DNA of 62,839 nt. Origin: Puniceicoccaceae bacterium. GTDB taxonomy: Bacteria > Verrucomicrobiota > Verrucomicrobiia > Opitutales > Coraliomargaritaceae. Of this stretch, positions 17,953-26,120 are shown in pieces. Below the pieces are notes generated by a model. It saw only the letters and a program-made list of their open reading frames with translations, was not told the origin of the DNA and did no database searches. A program made the translations under genes and the position numbers. Where the stretch lies: positions 1 to 62,839 of the forward strand of contig PBYS01000124.1 in NCBI GenBank assembly GCA_002729725.1, given 5' to 3'. The first letter of the stretch is position 1. The number at the start of each line of letters is the position of its first letter.

Positions 17953-18720
17953 TTAACTGACTAATTCGGTGAGTCGCGCGGCGAGGGCCTCGGCGGCGCG
18001 TGAGATCCAGAGCTCGCCCTTCTCGCGGGTGGCCACGGTGGCATCGCCCACCACTCCGGAACGTGATATATCTAAAGTCTTCCAAGCGTAGGTCGCGGGT
18101 GCGAATTCAGATTTTAAGATCTTAGGATCGTCCAGAGTTCCCGTCCAGCAGCAGGTAGCGGACGCGGGGTCCACCATATCAGGGGTGGTCGCATACATCA
18201 GCGAAGACTCGACCTCATTGGCATGTATGCCGTAGGCGCGCTCACGTGCACAGATATCAATTTCGTAGGGAGAGGAGAGCACTTGCACTTCCATGCCATA
18301 GTCTAAACTCAACTCACGCAGTGCACTTTTAATCACTGAGATATTGCCACCGTGCGTATTCAAAACGCCCATACGCTTGAATCCCCACTCCGAAAGCTGA
18401 CGTCCCGCAGACACAATCAATTGTCGTAGCGATTCGCGGTGCAGTATCAAGGTGCCTGGATATCCGGTATGCTCATTACTTTTGGCAGCCTGAATCGGCG
18501 GAGCCACATAGACGGGGGCATCTTCTGCCAGCAGTGGAATCGCTCGGTCTAGATAAATCTGGCCGAGCAGTGCATCCACACCTACAGGTAGTTGCGGACC
18601 ATGTTGCTCAATCGCTCCAGTTGGCAAGACTACAAAGGCTTTGTCCTTATTCGGCAATGTATCGATTGCCCCACGTGTCATCGCAGGCAAATAACGGTTT
18701 CTATAACTGGGCCAACTCAT
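17953..18720 (-). CDS. Creatininase-family amidohydrolase (intact metal site)
   Basis: 255 residues, cytosolic. The binuclear metal ligands of the creatininase fold are present: E38 and H40 in GAIEQHGPQLPVGVD, D49 in the same motif, H123 in NTHGGN, and E169 in HANEVE. The family opens cyclic amides (creatinine to creatine) and includes formamide hydrolases and peptide-processing MftE. No creatine amidinohydrolase is nearby, so creatinine itself is not the obvious substrate. It overlaps the next upstream gene by 4 nt, and that gene encodes a degenerate paralogue. Confidence 0.9.
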   Translation of the reverse strand: MSWPSYRNRYLPAMTRGAIDTLPNKDKAFVVLPTGAIEQHGPQLPVGVDALLGQIYLDRAIPLLAEDAPVYVAPPIQAAKSNEHTGYPGTLILHRESLRQLIVSAGRQLSEWGFKRMGVLNTHGGNISVIKSALRELSLDYGMEVQVLSSPYEIDICARERAYGIHANEVESSLMYATTPDMVDPASATCCWTGTLDDPKILKSEFAPATYAWKTLDISRSGVVGDATVATREKGELWISRAAEALAARLTELVS

Positions 18721-19460
18721 TCTGTTTCCTCCTTATTCAAAGCATAATCTTGCAAGGGCGCGTGCGTATCGATTTCGCGCAACAAGCGCGCAGTCGATTC
18801 AACCACTTCGCCCAAAAGCACCGAAGCACCTTCGGGATGTGCACCCAATGGATCATTTGTTTTCACCACGGATCGTGGAATCGCGTCCAGCGTCTGAGCT
18901 AGCTGCGCATCGGATGGCTCTGCCGCCTCGCCGAGCACTTCAGTCAGAATCGAATCGAGACCACTGAGATCGCCACCACGGATGGGATGGAAGTCGAGAC
19001 CGACACCAGAGAGATTGACACAGAAAATCTGCAAATCATGCACCACCCGCAGATCACGCGCGGCTACATCAATCCACTCTTCAAGAAATGGACTGGTGTT
19101 GAACAAAACAAAGCGCTTAAAGCCAGGCACTGCCGCCGAGCGAATCGTCTCGATTATCATCTGATGCGCGAGCTCAATGTCTAAGTGAAATTGCGTGCCG
19201 ACCGACTGGCGCGGCGTGAAACGAATCGGTGGTAGCACTAAAGCCGTCAATTCCTCACGCGTCGCTTCCAGTGCCTGGTCTAAGACGACTGAGCCCACGA
19301 CTTCCTCCGAATCCATGGGACGCCCCATGCACCAGTCGGCAATCGAGTAAACGGGTAGTATCACAAGCGTTTGCTCGGGCGATGCGTATTCATCAAATTG
19401 CGGCCAGCGCCTGGCATGCCAGGCGAAGTCGTCGTTTCCTTCATAAAGGTAATGTTTCAT
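18717..19460 (-). CDS. Creatininase-like protein lacking the metal ligands (probable pseudoenzyme)
   Basis: 247 residues that align without gaps to the downstream creatininase through the metal-binding region, but every ligand is changed. Around residue 41, LPTGAIEQHG becomes LPVYSIADWC (E38 to A41, H40 to W43), and D49 corresponds to E52. NTHGGN becomes NTSPFL (H123 to S123), and the HANEVE motif is absent. The reading frame is intact and tightly packed in the operon, so this is not decay. It overlaps the active paralogue by 4 nt, which suggests a matched subunit pair; creatininases are hexamers. Catalytic inactivity is inferred from the missing residues. Confidence 0.8.
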   Translation of the reverse strand: MKHYLYEGNDDFAWHARRWPQFDEYASPEQTLVILPVYSIADWCMGRPMDSEEVVGSVVLDQALEATREELTALVLPPIRFTPRQSVGTQFHLDIELAHQMIIETIRSAAVPGFKRFVLFNTSPFLEEWIDVAARDLRVVHDLQIFCVNLSGVGLDFHPIRGGDLSGLDSILTEVLGEAAEPSDAQLAQTLDAIPRSVVKTNDPLGAHPEGASVLLGEVVESTARLLREIDTHAPLQDYALNKEETE

Positions 19461-19461
19461 A

Positions 19462-20673
19462 TTAATTGTGTTGGTAGATCACTTTCCCGGCGCGCACAGT
19501 TTGTAGCACGTCTTCGGGAGTGACACGGGTGAGCACAGAAGCGACGAGGTGTGCACTTCGTCGCAGATGCGTTTGATTAAAATCTAAGACCGTAAAATTG
19601 GCGACACTCCCCAGCTCGAGTGCGCCCGGCAGTTCTTGTCCCCAGCGTGTTTTAGAGACATTGGAAGTGGCCATTTTTAAAATTTCTGCCGGATCGGGGC
19701 GCAGCGCATCACCATATTGGCTCTTGGCGAGCTTATAGGTAAAATCAAGTTCAGCCAACATGCTGGGACTGTTCAGCAGGCCATTATCAGTGCCTAACAA
19801 TAGGTTCACGCCCGCATCCATTAATTCTGCTACAGGCGGTAGCGGCAGCCCAAGGTTCGCATTGGCACGTGGGTTCAACACCGCAGTGATTCCAGAATCT
19901 GCCAGCAATTGTATCTCGGCGTCATTGGCGACTGTTAGATGCACAATCAGATCCGGTTGGTACAACTCGATTGCTTGAATCAAGTCCCCACGCTGCGTCC
20001 GCTGCAATGAAAGCTCACGGTAGCCCTCATTCTCCAAACAATGCACCGCACGCGCTTTGCCCATGGCATGGGTTAAATTGCGCACGCTCTGCCACGCGGG
20101 ATCGGTCAGGTCGTTCATCGTACTCTCGGAGAAACCATCGGCGACTTCCAATAGCTCACGTAACTCATTCATTGCCGTAGCATCGAAATCGGCCGTGTTG
20201 CGAGTCAAAGCTGCGAGATCAAAAGGTACACTATCAAACTGCCCGAGGATGACTGACCGCACACCCGTGCGATCACTGGCTTCTCTTAAGCGTGTCGCGC
20301 CCTCGGCTCCCTGCTCTCGGAAATCAAAATGCGCCACCGTGCCACTGCATGCCATGTAGCTAAGCGCATCGCTAATGAAGTCTACATGCGACGCGCGATC
20401 CAACTTCGCAATCTCGCGATACTTGAAACCATCTGGCCGAAAGAAGCCCTCTTCCAAGGTCAAGCCAGTCGCGCCATCTGGAATAAAGCTGTCGCCCATG
20501 TGCGTATGCGCATTCACCAAGCCGGGAATGATCACAATCGCTCCATGCTCAATGCGCTGCACCGGCTCGATGAGGTCCATCTCAACGATTCGGTCCCCCT
20601 CCGCACGGAAAGACGCGCAACGCATCGGAGCCATTTCGGGTCCGTGAAAAACAATACAATCCTGATAATGCAT
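19462..20673 (-). CDS. Amidohydrolase-superfamily protein, TRZ/ATZ-like deaminase branch
   Basis: 403 residues, no signal peptide. The N-terminal beta-sandwich is followed by GLVNAHTHMGD (HxH), AVHCLEN (third His and nearby Glu), LIVHLTVA and LGTDNGLL (metal/catalytic Asp). The protein ends with the usual return to the sandwich domain (VANFTVLDFNQTHL). It resembles S-adenosylhomocysteine/chlorohydrolase-type deaminases. One nt separates it from the degenerate creatininase gene. The substrate is unknown. Confidence 0.87.
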   Translation of the reverse strand: MHYQDCIVFHGPEMAPMRCASFRAEGDRIVEMDLIEPVQRIEHGAIVIIPGLVNAHTHMGDSFIPDGATGLTLEEGFFRPDGFKYREIAKLDRASHVDFISDALSYMACSGTVAHFDFREQGAEGATRLREASDRTGVRSVILGQFDSVPFDLAALTRNTADFDATAMNELRELLEVADGFSESTMNDLTDPAWQSVRNLTHAMGKARAVHCLENEGYRELSLQRTQRGDLIQAIELYQPDLIVHLTVANDAEIQLLADSGITAVLNPRANANLGLPLPPVAELMDAGVNLLLGTDNGLLNSPSMLAELDFTYKLAKSQYGDALRPDPAEILKMATSNVSKTRWGQELPGALELGSVANFTVLDFNQTHLRRSAHLVASVLTRVTPEDVLQTVRAGKVIYQHN

Positions 20674-20682
20674 GGCGCGTGC

Positions 20683-21189
20683 CTAGCTTTCTGACTCTTC
20701 CCCGAACTCGGGCAGATAAAGAAACAGCATGACGATGCCGATACAGGCAAACATGCGAAAAGCGGCGTCCTGCCCATTCCAGCTCGGAGATTGCCACATG
20801 GTAAACCACTCACCGCCCACAGTAATAAATGCGATAAACCACTGTAACATGCTCAAAACCAAACCCGCGATCGCGAATTGCTTAGCACTTTCAAATTCGG
20901 CCTTAGTCCCCTTCAAGCGCTTGAATAACTGAAAGCCGCCAAAGATACAGAGGCACATCGCGGATGCTTCCCAGAGAATGATTGAGAAGTAAAAGATGGT
21001 ATGAATCGCAGGCGAGTCAATCGCACGCCACATCAGTTGATTCCCCTCAAAGACAGTCGTCATGCCGAGCACGTTCTCAACGAAGAGATAGTTGGATCCG
21101 TAGTCAGTAATATTATTAAGGACTACAAGGAATAGGAAGAACGCAACCGAGAGTACGAGCGCAATTTTAGATAGTCGAATCAGTATCAT
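20683..21189 (-). CDS. DUF2165 family small integral membrane protein
   Basis: 168 residues with four predicted TM helices (IALVLSVAFFLFLVVLNNI; TIFYFSIILWEASAMCLCIFGG; FAIAGLVLSMLQWFIAFITVG; FACIGIVMLFLYLP). The pattern NNITDYGSN and WRAIDSP fits DUF2165. Function of the family is unknown. It lies in the middle of the leftward catabolic block, and a -24/-12-like motif lies 12 nt upstream of its start (21201-21216). SD-like AGAGG precedes the ATG. Confidence 0.85.
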   Translation of the reverse strand: MILIRLSKIALVLSVAFFLFLVVLNNITDYGSNYLFVENVLGMTTVFEGNQLMWRAIDSPAIHTIFYFSIILWEASAMCLCIFGGFQLFKRLKGTKAEFESAKQFAIAGLVLSMLQWFIAFITVGGEWFTMWQSPSWNGQDAAFRMFACIGIVMLFLYLPEFGEESES

Positions 21190-21200
21190 GCAGACCTCTT

Positions 21201-21216
21201 AGCAAAATCAAAGCCA
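21201..21216 (-). promoter_or_regulatory. Sigma-54-type -24/-12 motif upstream of the DUF2165 gene
   Basis: On the minus strand: TGGCTT-N5-TTGCT, with the diagnostic GG and GC ten bases apart. Consensus is TGGCAC-N5-TTGCW. Because the ATG and an SD-like AGAGG follow so closely, it may only drive genes further downstream. Confidence 0.4.
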
Positions 21217-21260
21217 AGTTCACATTCAGGCCGCGAAAGATAAAAAGTATACCAAATGCA

Positions 21261-22532
21261 TCAGAGCTCATCGTATGCAGGCACACTGCTCGCATCTGAA
21301 TGATAACCGATCAACTCGCGTGTTTGATTGGGGCGCGAAAGTAACTCATTAAAACTCTTCGCCGCGAAAGCAACCATTCGGGCATCCATGCCAACTGCAA
21401 TTTTACCGTATTGAGAAAGCCCCATAATCGCCGCTGGTCCGGAAGTCACCATCGCACAAGCCGCAGCAGGCTTTGTATCAAGATGAGCGATACGAATACT
21501 CTGCGTAAAGACTTCAAACATATCAAAATCACCCCATGCGTAAAAGGCGTCCCGCACATTATCGCTCGCGCAAGCCGTCGTCACACCAGCATCATGCAAT
21601 TCATGTAAAAGAGTCACCCCGCGCCAGCGCGGCGTACCGCGGTGCCCCGTCTCCGTAGGGCGCCCTTGCAAATACAAATTACACAGTGGCAGCGAAATAA
21701 TCTGCACTCCGGCTTCCCGCACCAGATCAATCGTGGATGCCGCACGCTCCGCACCTTGCACCGCCAAACTACAAACATGGCCACAAGTGACAGGGTAAGG
21801 AAATTCTTTCTCCAAAACAATCTGAGCAATATGCCGCAAACACTCCGCCTCGGCATTGCCATTTTCATCCACATGTAAATCAACACCCACGCCCATCTCG
21901 GCTGCGAGATCGAAAAAGTAGCGCAACTGTTTATCCAAGTCCGGATTCATTTGCGGCATCCCTCCCAGCAGCGCATTCGGATGCTTCAGCGTCCACTCCG
22001 CAATGCGCCGACCGGCAGGTTCCTGGTAGGACTCGATCCCACACAGACTGACTGTCTGTAAATCGATCCGGCCCGCCCACTCTTCGCGTAGGGCTTGCAT
22101 GGCATCATGACTGACCTCGCCCCAATCCAGCCCCGTATCGACGTGGGTGCGTAGCGCCACGCTTCCGTGCGCCTCAGCACAACGAAGCGCAAAAGTCCCG
22201 CGCCGATAGAGATCTTCGGCGGTCCAATTCTCCTTATCCTTACTGAGCAATTCAATCGCATCCCAGAACTCGCCACGCACATTAGGTGCACGATCCCAGG
22301 TAAAGGCCTTATCAATATGCACGTGGGCATCCAAGAAGCCGGGCATCACAATGCGCCCCTGCAAGTCATTCACCGAGGCTGCTTCACTGGCATGGCCTGA
22401 ACCAGCGGGATCGACAGCTGTGATCAAGCCATCCTGTATGCGGATATCACAATCAACGAGTACACTTTCTCCTTGAGGAAAAGGTGAGAGACTGCGCGGA
22501 ATACGCGCATTTTTTAAAATACTTTCAGTCAT
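21261..22532 (-). CDS. codA: CodA-like cytosine deaminase-family amidohydrolase
   Basis: 423 residues, cytosolic. The CodA pattern is complete: GFLDAHVHIDKAF (HxH), VDLHVDEN (His plus Glu), TCGHVCSL (His) and ASDNVRDAFYAWGDFDM (metal Asp with the cytosine-deaminase-specific DNVRD). The family deaminates cytosine, isocytosine or related pyrimidines and some triazines to keto forms plus ammonia. The gene lies 10 nt after the binding-lipoprotein gene, so import and deamination are linked. The symbol marks family, not proven substrate. Confidence 0.88.
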   Translation of the reverse strand: MTESILKNARIPRSLSPFPQGESVLVDCDIRIQDGLITAVDPAGSGHASEAASVNDLQGRIVMPGFLDAHVHIDKAFTWDRAPNVRGEFWDAIELLSKDKENWTAEDLYRRGTFALRCAEAHGSVALRTHVDTGLDWGEVSHDAMQALREEWAGRIDLQTVSLCGIESYQEPAGRRIAEWTLKHPNALLGGMPQMNPDLDKQLRYFFDLAAEMGVGVDLHVDENGNAEAECLRHIAQIVLEKEFPYPVTCGHVCSLAVQGAERAASTIDLVREAGVQIISLPLCNLYLQGRPTETGHRGTPRWRGVTLLHELHDAGVTTACASDNVRDAFYAWGDFDMFEVFTQSIRIAHLDTKPAAACAMVTSGPAAIMGLSQYGKIAVGMDARMVAFAAKSFNELLSRPNQTRELIGYHSDASSVPAYDEL

Positions 22533-22541
22533 TGGGGATCA

Positions 22542-23558
22542 TTAAGGGAGGTATTGTTGCACCAAGAGCGCATCGATATCGACTGCATCTGGAATCAAAT
22601 CATATTTCAACAAGTGCGCTTGGCCTGCCTTCAAGACTTCGGGGTCCATCGGACGGAATAAGGCTCCTGGCTCAGGCACCATCAACTCCTCAACTTTTGC
22701 CAGCGAACGAATCTGATAGTCACGCTCGAGCTGTGGATTATACTTCGAAAGAATCAAATCAATCGTGGCTTCCTGATGCGCGAAGGCATATTCCCATCCG
22801 CGCTTGGTCGCGGCTAAAAAATCTGCCACAACTTGCGGATGCTCCGTAGCCGTCAGTCCGGAGGTGTACATCACTTGCGAATACGCACGGTAGCCATAGT
22901 CACGCGCCAGAAAAACCCCCGCACGATCGCCGACCATTTGCTCCAGTTTCACAAACTCATCGATATAGTAACATTGTAACGCATCGGCCTTACCATCTAA
23001 GAGCTGCTGAGGATCATAGCTAGCGGCAAAAGTCTCCAGCTCACTGGCATCCACCCCCTGCTGCTCCAGCAGCAGAGCGATGACTCGCGCACCATCGGCA
23101 TGAATGCCCACGCGCACCTTGACCAAATCCTCAAAGGATTCGATGGGCCCCTCTTTCAAATACATCCAGCCCATCGGACTATCTTGAAACATCGCACCGA
23201 TCGCAACCGCATCCGCCCCTTCGGCGACTTTGCCAATCAGCACATTGCTCTCGGTCGAACCGAAGCTAAAGACTGGCTCACGCGTATCGCCCAGCTTAAT
23301 CTCATCCGCGCCGACACCCGGCAGGATACTGACCTCGAAGCCAACATCGGCATAATACCCCTGCTCGACCGCCTGAAACAGGCCTGCAAACTGTGCATTA
23401 TAAATCCAGTCCAACTGCACGCGTACCGGTGTTAATTCAGAGACCGAAGCAACTGCGGAGCTGTTGGCGCTTTTTTCAGAAGAGGCGCAACTACAAAAAA
23501 GTGAAGTGCTCAACGCAAGCGCGGCACCGAAAAATTCAAATTTATTAATTGGGAACAT
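22542..23558 (-). CDS. THI5/NMT1-like ABC substrate-binding lipoprotein (QFAG type)
   Basis: 338 residues. The signal peptide has a lipobox-like LFCSC (Cys23). The mature protein opens with VRVQLDWIYNAQFAGLFQAVEQ, the THI5/NMT1 fold signature used by binding proteins for pyrimidine-type thiamine precursors and riboflavin. It shares AQFAG(L/F)F with the protein at 35864-36859, whereas the two proteins of the rightward block have (P/A)EHGG instead. No permease or ATPase is in its own block, so it probably feeds the ABC pair at 27790-29384. It overlaps the cytochrome gene by 14 nt. Confidence 0.88.
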   Translation of the reverse strand: MFPINKFEFFGAALALSTSLFCSCASSEKSANSSAVASVSELTPVRVQLDWIYNAQFAGLFQAVEQGYYADVGFEVSILPGVGADEIKLGDTREPVFSFGSTESNVLIGKVAEGADAVAIGAMFQDSPMGWMYLKEGPIESFEDLVKVRVGIHADGARVIALLLEQQGVDASELETFAASYDPQQLLDGKADALQCYYIDEFVKLEQMVGDRAGVFLARDYGYRAYSQVMYTSGLTATEHPQVVADFLAATKRGWEYAFAHQEATIDLILSKYNPQLERDYQIRSLAKVEELMVPEPGALFRPMDPEVLKAGQAHLLKYDLIPDAVDIDALLVQQYLP

Positions 23559-24417
23559 GGGTCAGGAATTGGCGGATTTGCTCAATGGTTTCATCGCTAT
23601 AGTGGGGATGCTTCGGCATTTTTGAATCTGGCATCGTCACTTGAGGGTCTTTCACAAAGTCGTGAAAATATTGTTTATTATATTTCGCGTGCATCGAAAC
23701 AATTTTCACAATTCGATTCGAAAGGTTACCACCGGGCCCCACAGGATCCCAGGAATGGCAGCTCATGCAATTATTCATCCAGATCTCACGCCCCGCTTGA
23801 GCGCTCGCATCCATCGTGTCGAAGGGTGCCTCAAATAAAGGCCCGACTAAACTCTGCTTAGTGCCCAGCTTTAGCTTATACACACCAAATGGCCGCTTAT
23901 TCGCAGGGTCGAGCAGCTCCTGCGATCCCGCAGTCAACTGTTTCGCAAAAGTAATATAAAATGGGCCCATATCAGGCGCGCCATCAAGCTGCATATCCCC
24001 TTTTTCATTCCCCTCGAAATCTAGCACAACATAAGGATCATACTCTTCAATAAACACAGACGTGTAATAAGATATGTATCCATCGTAACAATACGCAAAT
24101 GCTGCATCGAACTCAGGATACTGCTCCAACAAGGCCGACAACGGCAAGACTGTGCACTGAATATGCCTATCCAGATACGGAATATATACCGCTTCAGTCT
24201 TCACCCCCATATCATAAAGCGCATCCCGCTGTATGACAAAATCCTGCGCAGGGTCACTGGCTAATTCCACAATTAAATCACCCGTCAGATCAGCCTTATC
24301 AACATAAGCGGCCTGCACCCTGACAGGCAACAGCAACACAAGCAGCGACGGCAACAGTAGTGGAAGAACGAATGCACGTACACGCCACAATCGATTAAAT
24401 AGATGAATAGATAGCAT
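23545..24417 (-). CDS. Periplasmic monohaem c-type cytochrome with novel-looking N-terminal domain
   Basis: 290 residues from the chosen start, which gives a clean signal peptide (VRAFVLPLLLPSLLVLLLPVRVQA); the frame is open 39 codons further up. The haem site CMSCH (Cys217-His221) lies in a C-terminal class-I-like domain, with a possible Met ligand in MPDSKMPKHP. The N-terminal domain (about 35-190, e.g. FAYCYDGYISYYTSVFIEEYDPYVVLDFEG) was not recognised and may bind a substrate or partner. The gene heads the leftward block and diverges from an FAD-linked oxidoreductase gene. Electron transfer from island oxidations is plausible but unproven, since the FAD enzymes lack export signals. Confidence 0.82.
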   Translation of the reverse strand: MLSIHLFNRLWRVRAFVLPLLLPSLLVLLLPVRVQAAYVDKADLTGDLIVELASDPAQDFVIQRDALYDMGVKTEAVYIPYLDRHIQCTVLPLSALLEQYPEFDAAFAYCYDGYISYYTSVFIEEYDPYVVLDFEGNEKGDMQLDGAPDMGPFYITFAKQLTAGSQELLDPANKRPFGVYKLKLGTKQSLVGPLFEAPFDTMDASAQAGREIWMNNCMSCHSWDPVGPGGNLSNRIVKIVSMHAKYNKQYFHDFVKDPQVTMPDSKMPKHPHYSDETIEQIRQFLTHVPN

Positions 24418-24427
24418 GCCACCGCTT

Positions 24428-24443
24428 AGCATAGTGCATACCA
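24428..24443 (-). promoter_or_regulatory. Sigma-54-type -24/-12 motif, cytochrome/leftward block
   Basis: Minus strand TGGTAT-N5-ATGCT with exact GG-N10-GC spacing. The A of the chosen ATG (24417) is 12 nt past the GC, i.e. at the expected transcription start. The sequence CTTAGCATA here (24425-24433) is repeated inverted at 24539-24547 in the divergent motif. Confidence 0.45.
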
Positions 24444-24528
24444 GCGCACCGCAGAAATTCATTTTTATCCGAGCGATTCGCATCCGACAAAACCACAATA
24501 TAAAAAAATCGAGCACAGTGCACCCGAA

Positions 24529-24544
24529 TGGCAATGATTATGCT
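24529..24544 (+). promoter_or_regulatory. Sigma-54-type -24/-12 motif, FAD oxidoreductase/rightward block
   Basis: TGGCAA-N5-ATGCT, exact GG-N10-GC spacing. The A of the ATG at 24556 is 12 nt past the GC, as for the divergent cytochrome gene. If functional, the message would be nearly leaderless. Confidence 0.45.
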
Positions 24545-24555
24545 AAGAGCACAGA

Positions 24556-25965
24556 ATGACAATTGATTCGACACCAATAACCAGTACCACAGTCACGACT
24601 GAAAACCTAGAAGCGCTGCAAGCGATTCTAGGTGAAGACCAAGTAATTACCGGCAAAAAGACCGAAAAATACTCAAAGGACTTCTACTGGTATTCCCCCG
24701 TATTAAAGGAGATGCTTGAAGACAAGCGCGCTGAAGTGGCCTTGCTGGTCAAAAGCAAAGAGCAACTGAAAGAAGCAGTCGCCTACCTCTATGAGCACAA
24801 CATTCCACTCGTCGTACGCGGCGGTGGCTCCGGCAACTACGGCCAACTAATCCCGCTCTACGGCGGCGCGGTCATCGACATCTCAGGCATGAATACCATC
24901 TTCAGTGTGGATGGCGTCGTGCATGCAGAAGTGGGCGCGACCATTCGCAAGATCGAGATCGCGGCCCGCGAAAAAGGCTACGAAATGCCCTGCATGCCTT
25001 CGACCTGGATCATCAGTACCATCGGTGGCTTCCTCTGTGGAGGCTCGGGGGGTATCGGTTCGATCAGGAACGGCGGCATCGCCTACAAGGACAATGTAAA
25101 ATCGGTCACAATCATGACCATGGAGGCCGAGCCAAAGTTTATTAAGCTGGAAGAGCGCGATGCCATTAAAGCGCTCCATACCTATGGCACCACTGGCATC
25201 ATGGTCGAAGTTGAAATGCGCCTAGCTCAAGCGTTCCCATGGGAGCAGCTAATCTTCGTGCACGACGACTGGCAGGAACTGCTCGACTGGTCCTACGAAG
25301 TTGCCTGCGACGACAGCATTCCAAAGCGCTTGGTATCCGTGTTTGAAAATCCGATCTCCAATTTCTTCAAACCACTCAGAAAGCATATACCTGCGGACAA
25401 GCACACCACCTTCTTCATGGTGGACGAAGCCTGCGCGGAAAAAGTTATCGCCTCGGCCAAGGCAGCGGGCATTGAACATGTTTTCTCCAAGCCATTTGGC
25501 AATCCCCCCAAGCCACCGTTCATCACCGACTACACATGGAACCATACCACACTCTGGGCGATTAAAGCCGACCCGAGCATCACCTATTTGCAGTGCGGGT
25601 TTGGCGAGGACTTCAATGGCAACTTCAAGAAGCTGAAAGATAAGTACGGCGACGAAGTATTGATACACATTGAAATGACACTCGGTAATTCAAAATTCAG
25701 AACCGAAAAGCCGGGCGTTTCCATCGGGGGCATTCCATTGATTCGCTACACAAGTGAAGAACGACTCAACGAAATCATCGCCTACTGCGAATCCATTGGT
25801 GTGGCTGTGGCCAATCCACACACCTACACGATGGAAGGAGGCGGCGCACATCCCGACCTGTCGGAAAAGCAAGCGCTGAAAGATCTCGCCGATCCCAAGG
25901 GTCTAATGAACCCAGGCAAGATGGCCTCATACAAACATAACCCACTCGCGACTGCAGAAGTTTAA
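24556..25965 (+). CDS. FAD-linked oxidoreductase (FAD_binding_4 / GlcD-like), copy 1
   Basis: 469 residues, no signal peptide. The PCMH-type FAD domain covers about 40-235: VVRGGGSGNYGQLIPLYGGAVIDI binds FAD, PSTWIISTIGGFLCGGSGGIGSI the pyrophosphate. The C-terminus ends LKDLADPKGLMNPGKM, the standard close of this flavoprotein family (GlcD, D-lactate dehydrogenase, VAO types). Copy 2 at 30441 shares the unusual GNYGQ and GGSGGIGS signatures and WYSP(V/F)LKE near the N-terminus. A substrate cannot be inferred. It is the first gene of the rightward block, diverging from the cytochrome. Confidence 0.88.
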   Translation: MTIDSTPITSTTVTTENLEALQAILGEDQVITGKKTEKYSKDFYWYSPVLKEMLEDKRAEVALLVKSKEQLKEAVAYLYEHNIPLVVRGGGSGNYGQLIPLYGGAVIDISGMNTIFSVDGVVHAEVGATIRKIEIAAREKGYEMPCMPSTWIISTIGGFLCGGSGGIGSIRNGGIAYKDNVKSVTIMTMEAEPKFIKLEERDAIKALHTYGTTGIMVEVEMRLAQAFPWEQLIFVHDDWQELLDWSYEVACDDSIPKRLVSVFENPISNFFKPLRKHIPADKHTTFFMVDEACAEKVIASAKAAGIEHVFSKPFGNPPKPPFITDYTWNHTTLWAIKADPSITYLQCGFGEDFNGNFKKLKDKYGDEVLIHIEMTLGNSKFRTEKPGVSIGGIPLIRYTSEERLNEIIAYCESIGVAVANPHTYTMEGGGAHPDLSEKQALKDLADPKGLMNPGKMASYKHNPLATAEV

Positions 25966-26081
25966 ACATCAATCGCCTGGCAGTGCTGGCTTCTCCCTAC
26001 CAGCTCAGAACGCAGCACCGCCGATAACGATGTCAGTAAGCAAACTACCCTGAAGCACACAGCTTCATAACGACCACGGCA

Positions 26082-26105
26082 CAGGGCCTGCGTTCGCAGG
26101 CCCTG
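26082..26105. other. Perfect 10-bp stem-loop ahead of the CocE-type gene
   Basis: CAGGGCCTGC-GTTC-GCAGGCCCTG, ending 15 nt before the ATG at 26121. No T-run. It lies in the only sizeable gap (155 nt) at the front of the rightward block and could stabilise, attenuate or process the transcript. Confidence 0.5.
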
Positions 26106-26120
26106 GCCGATCTATTTAAA

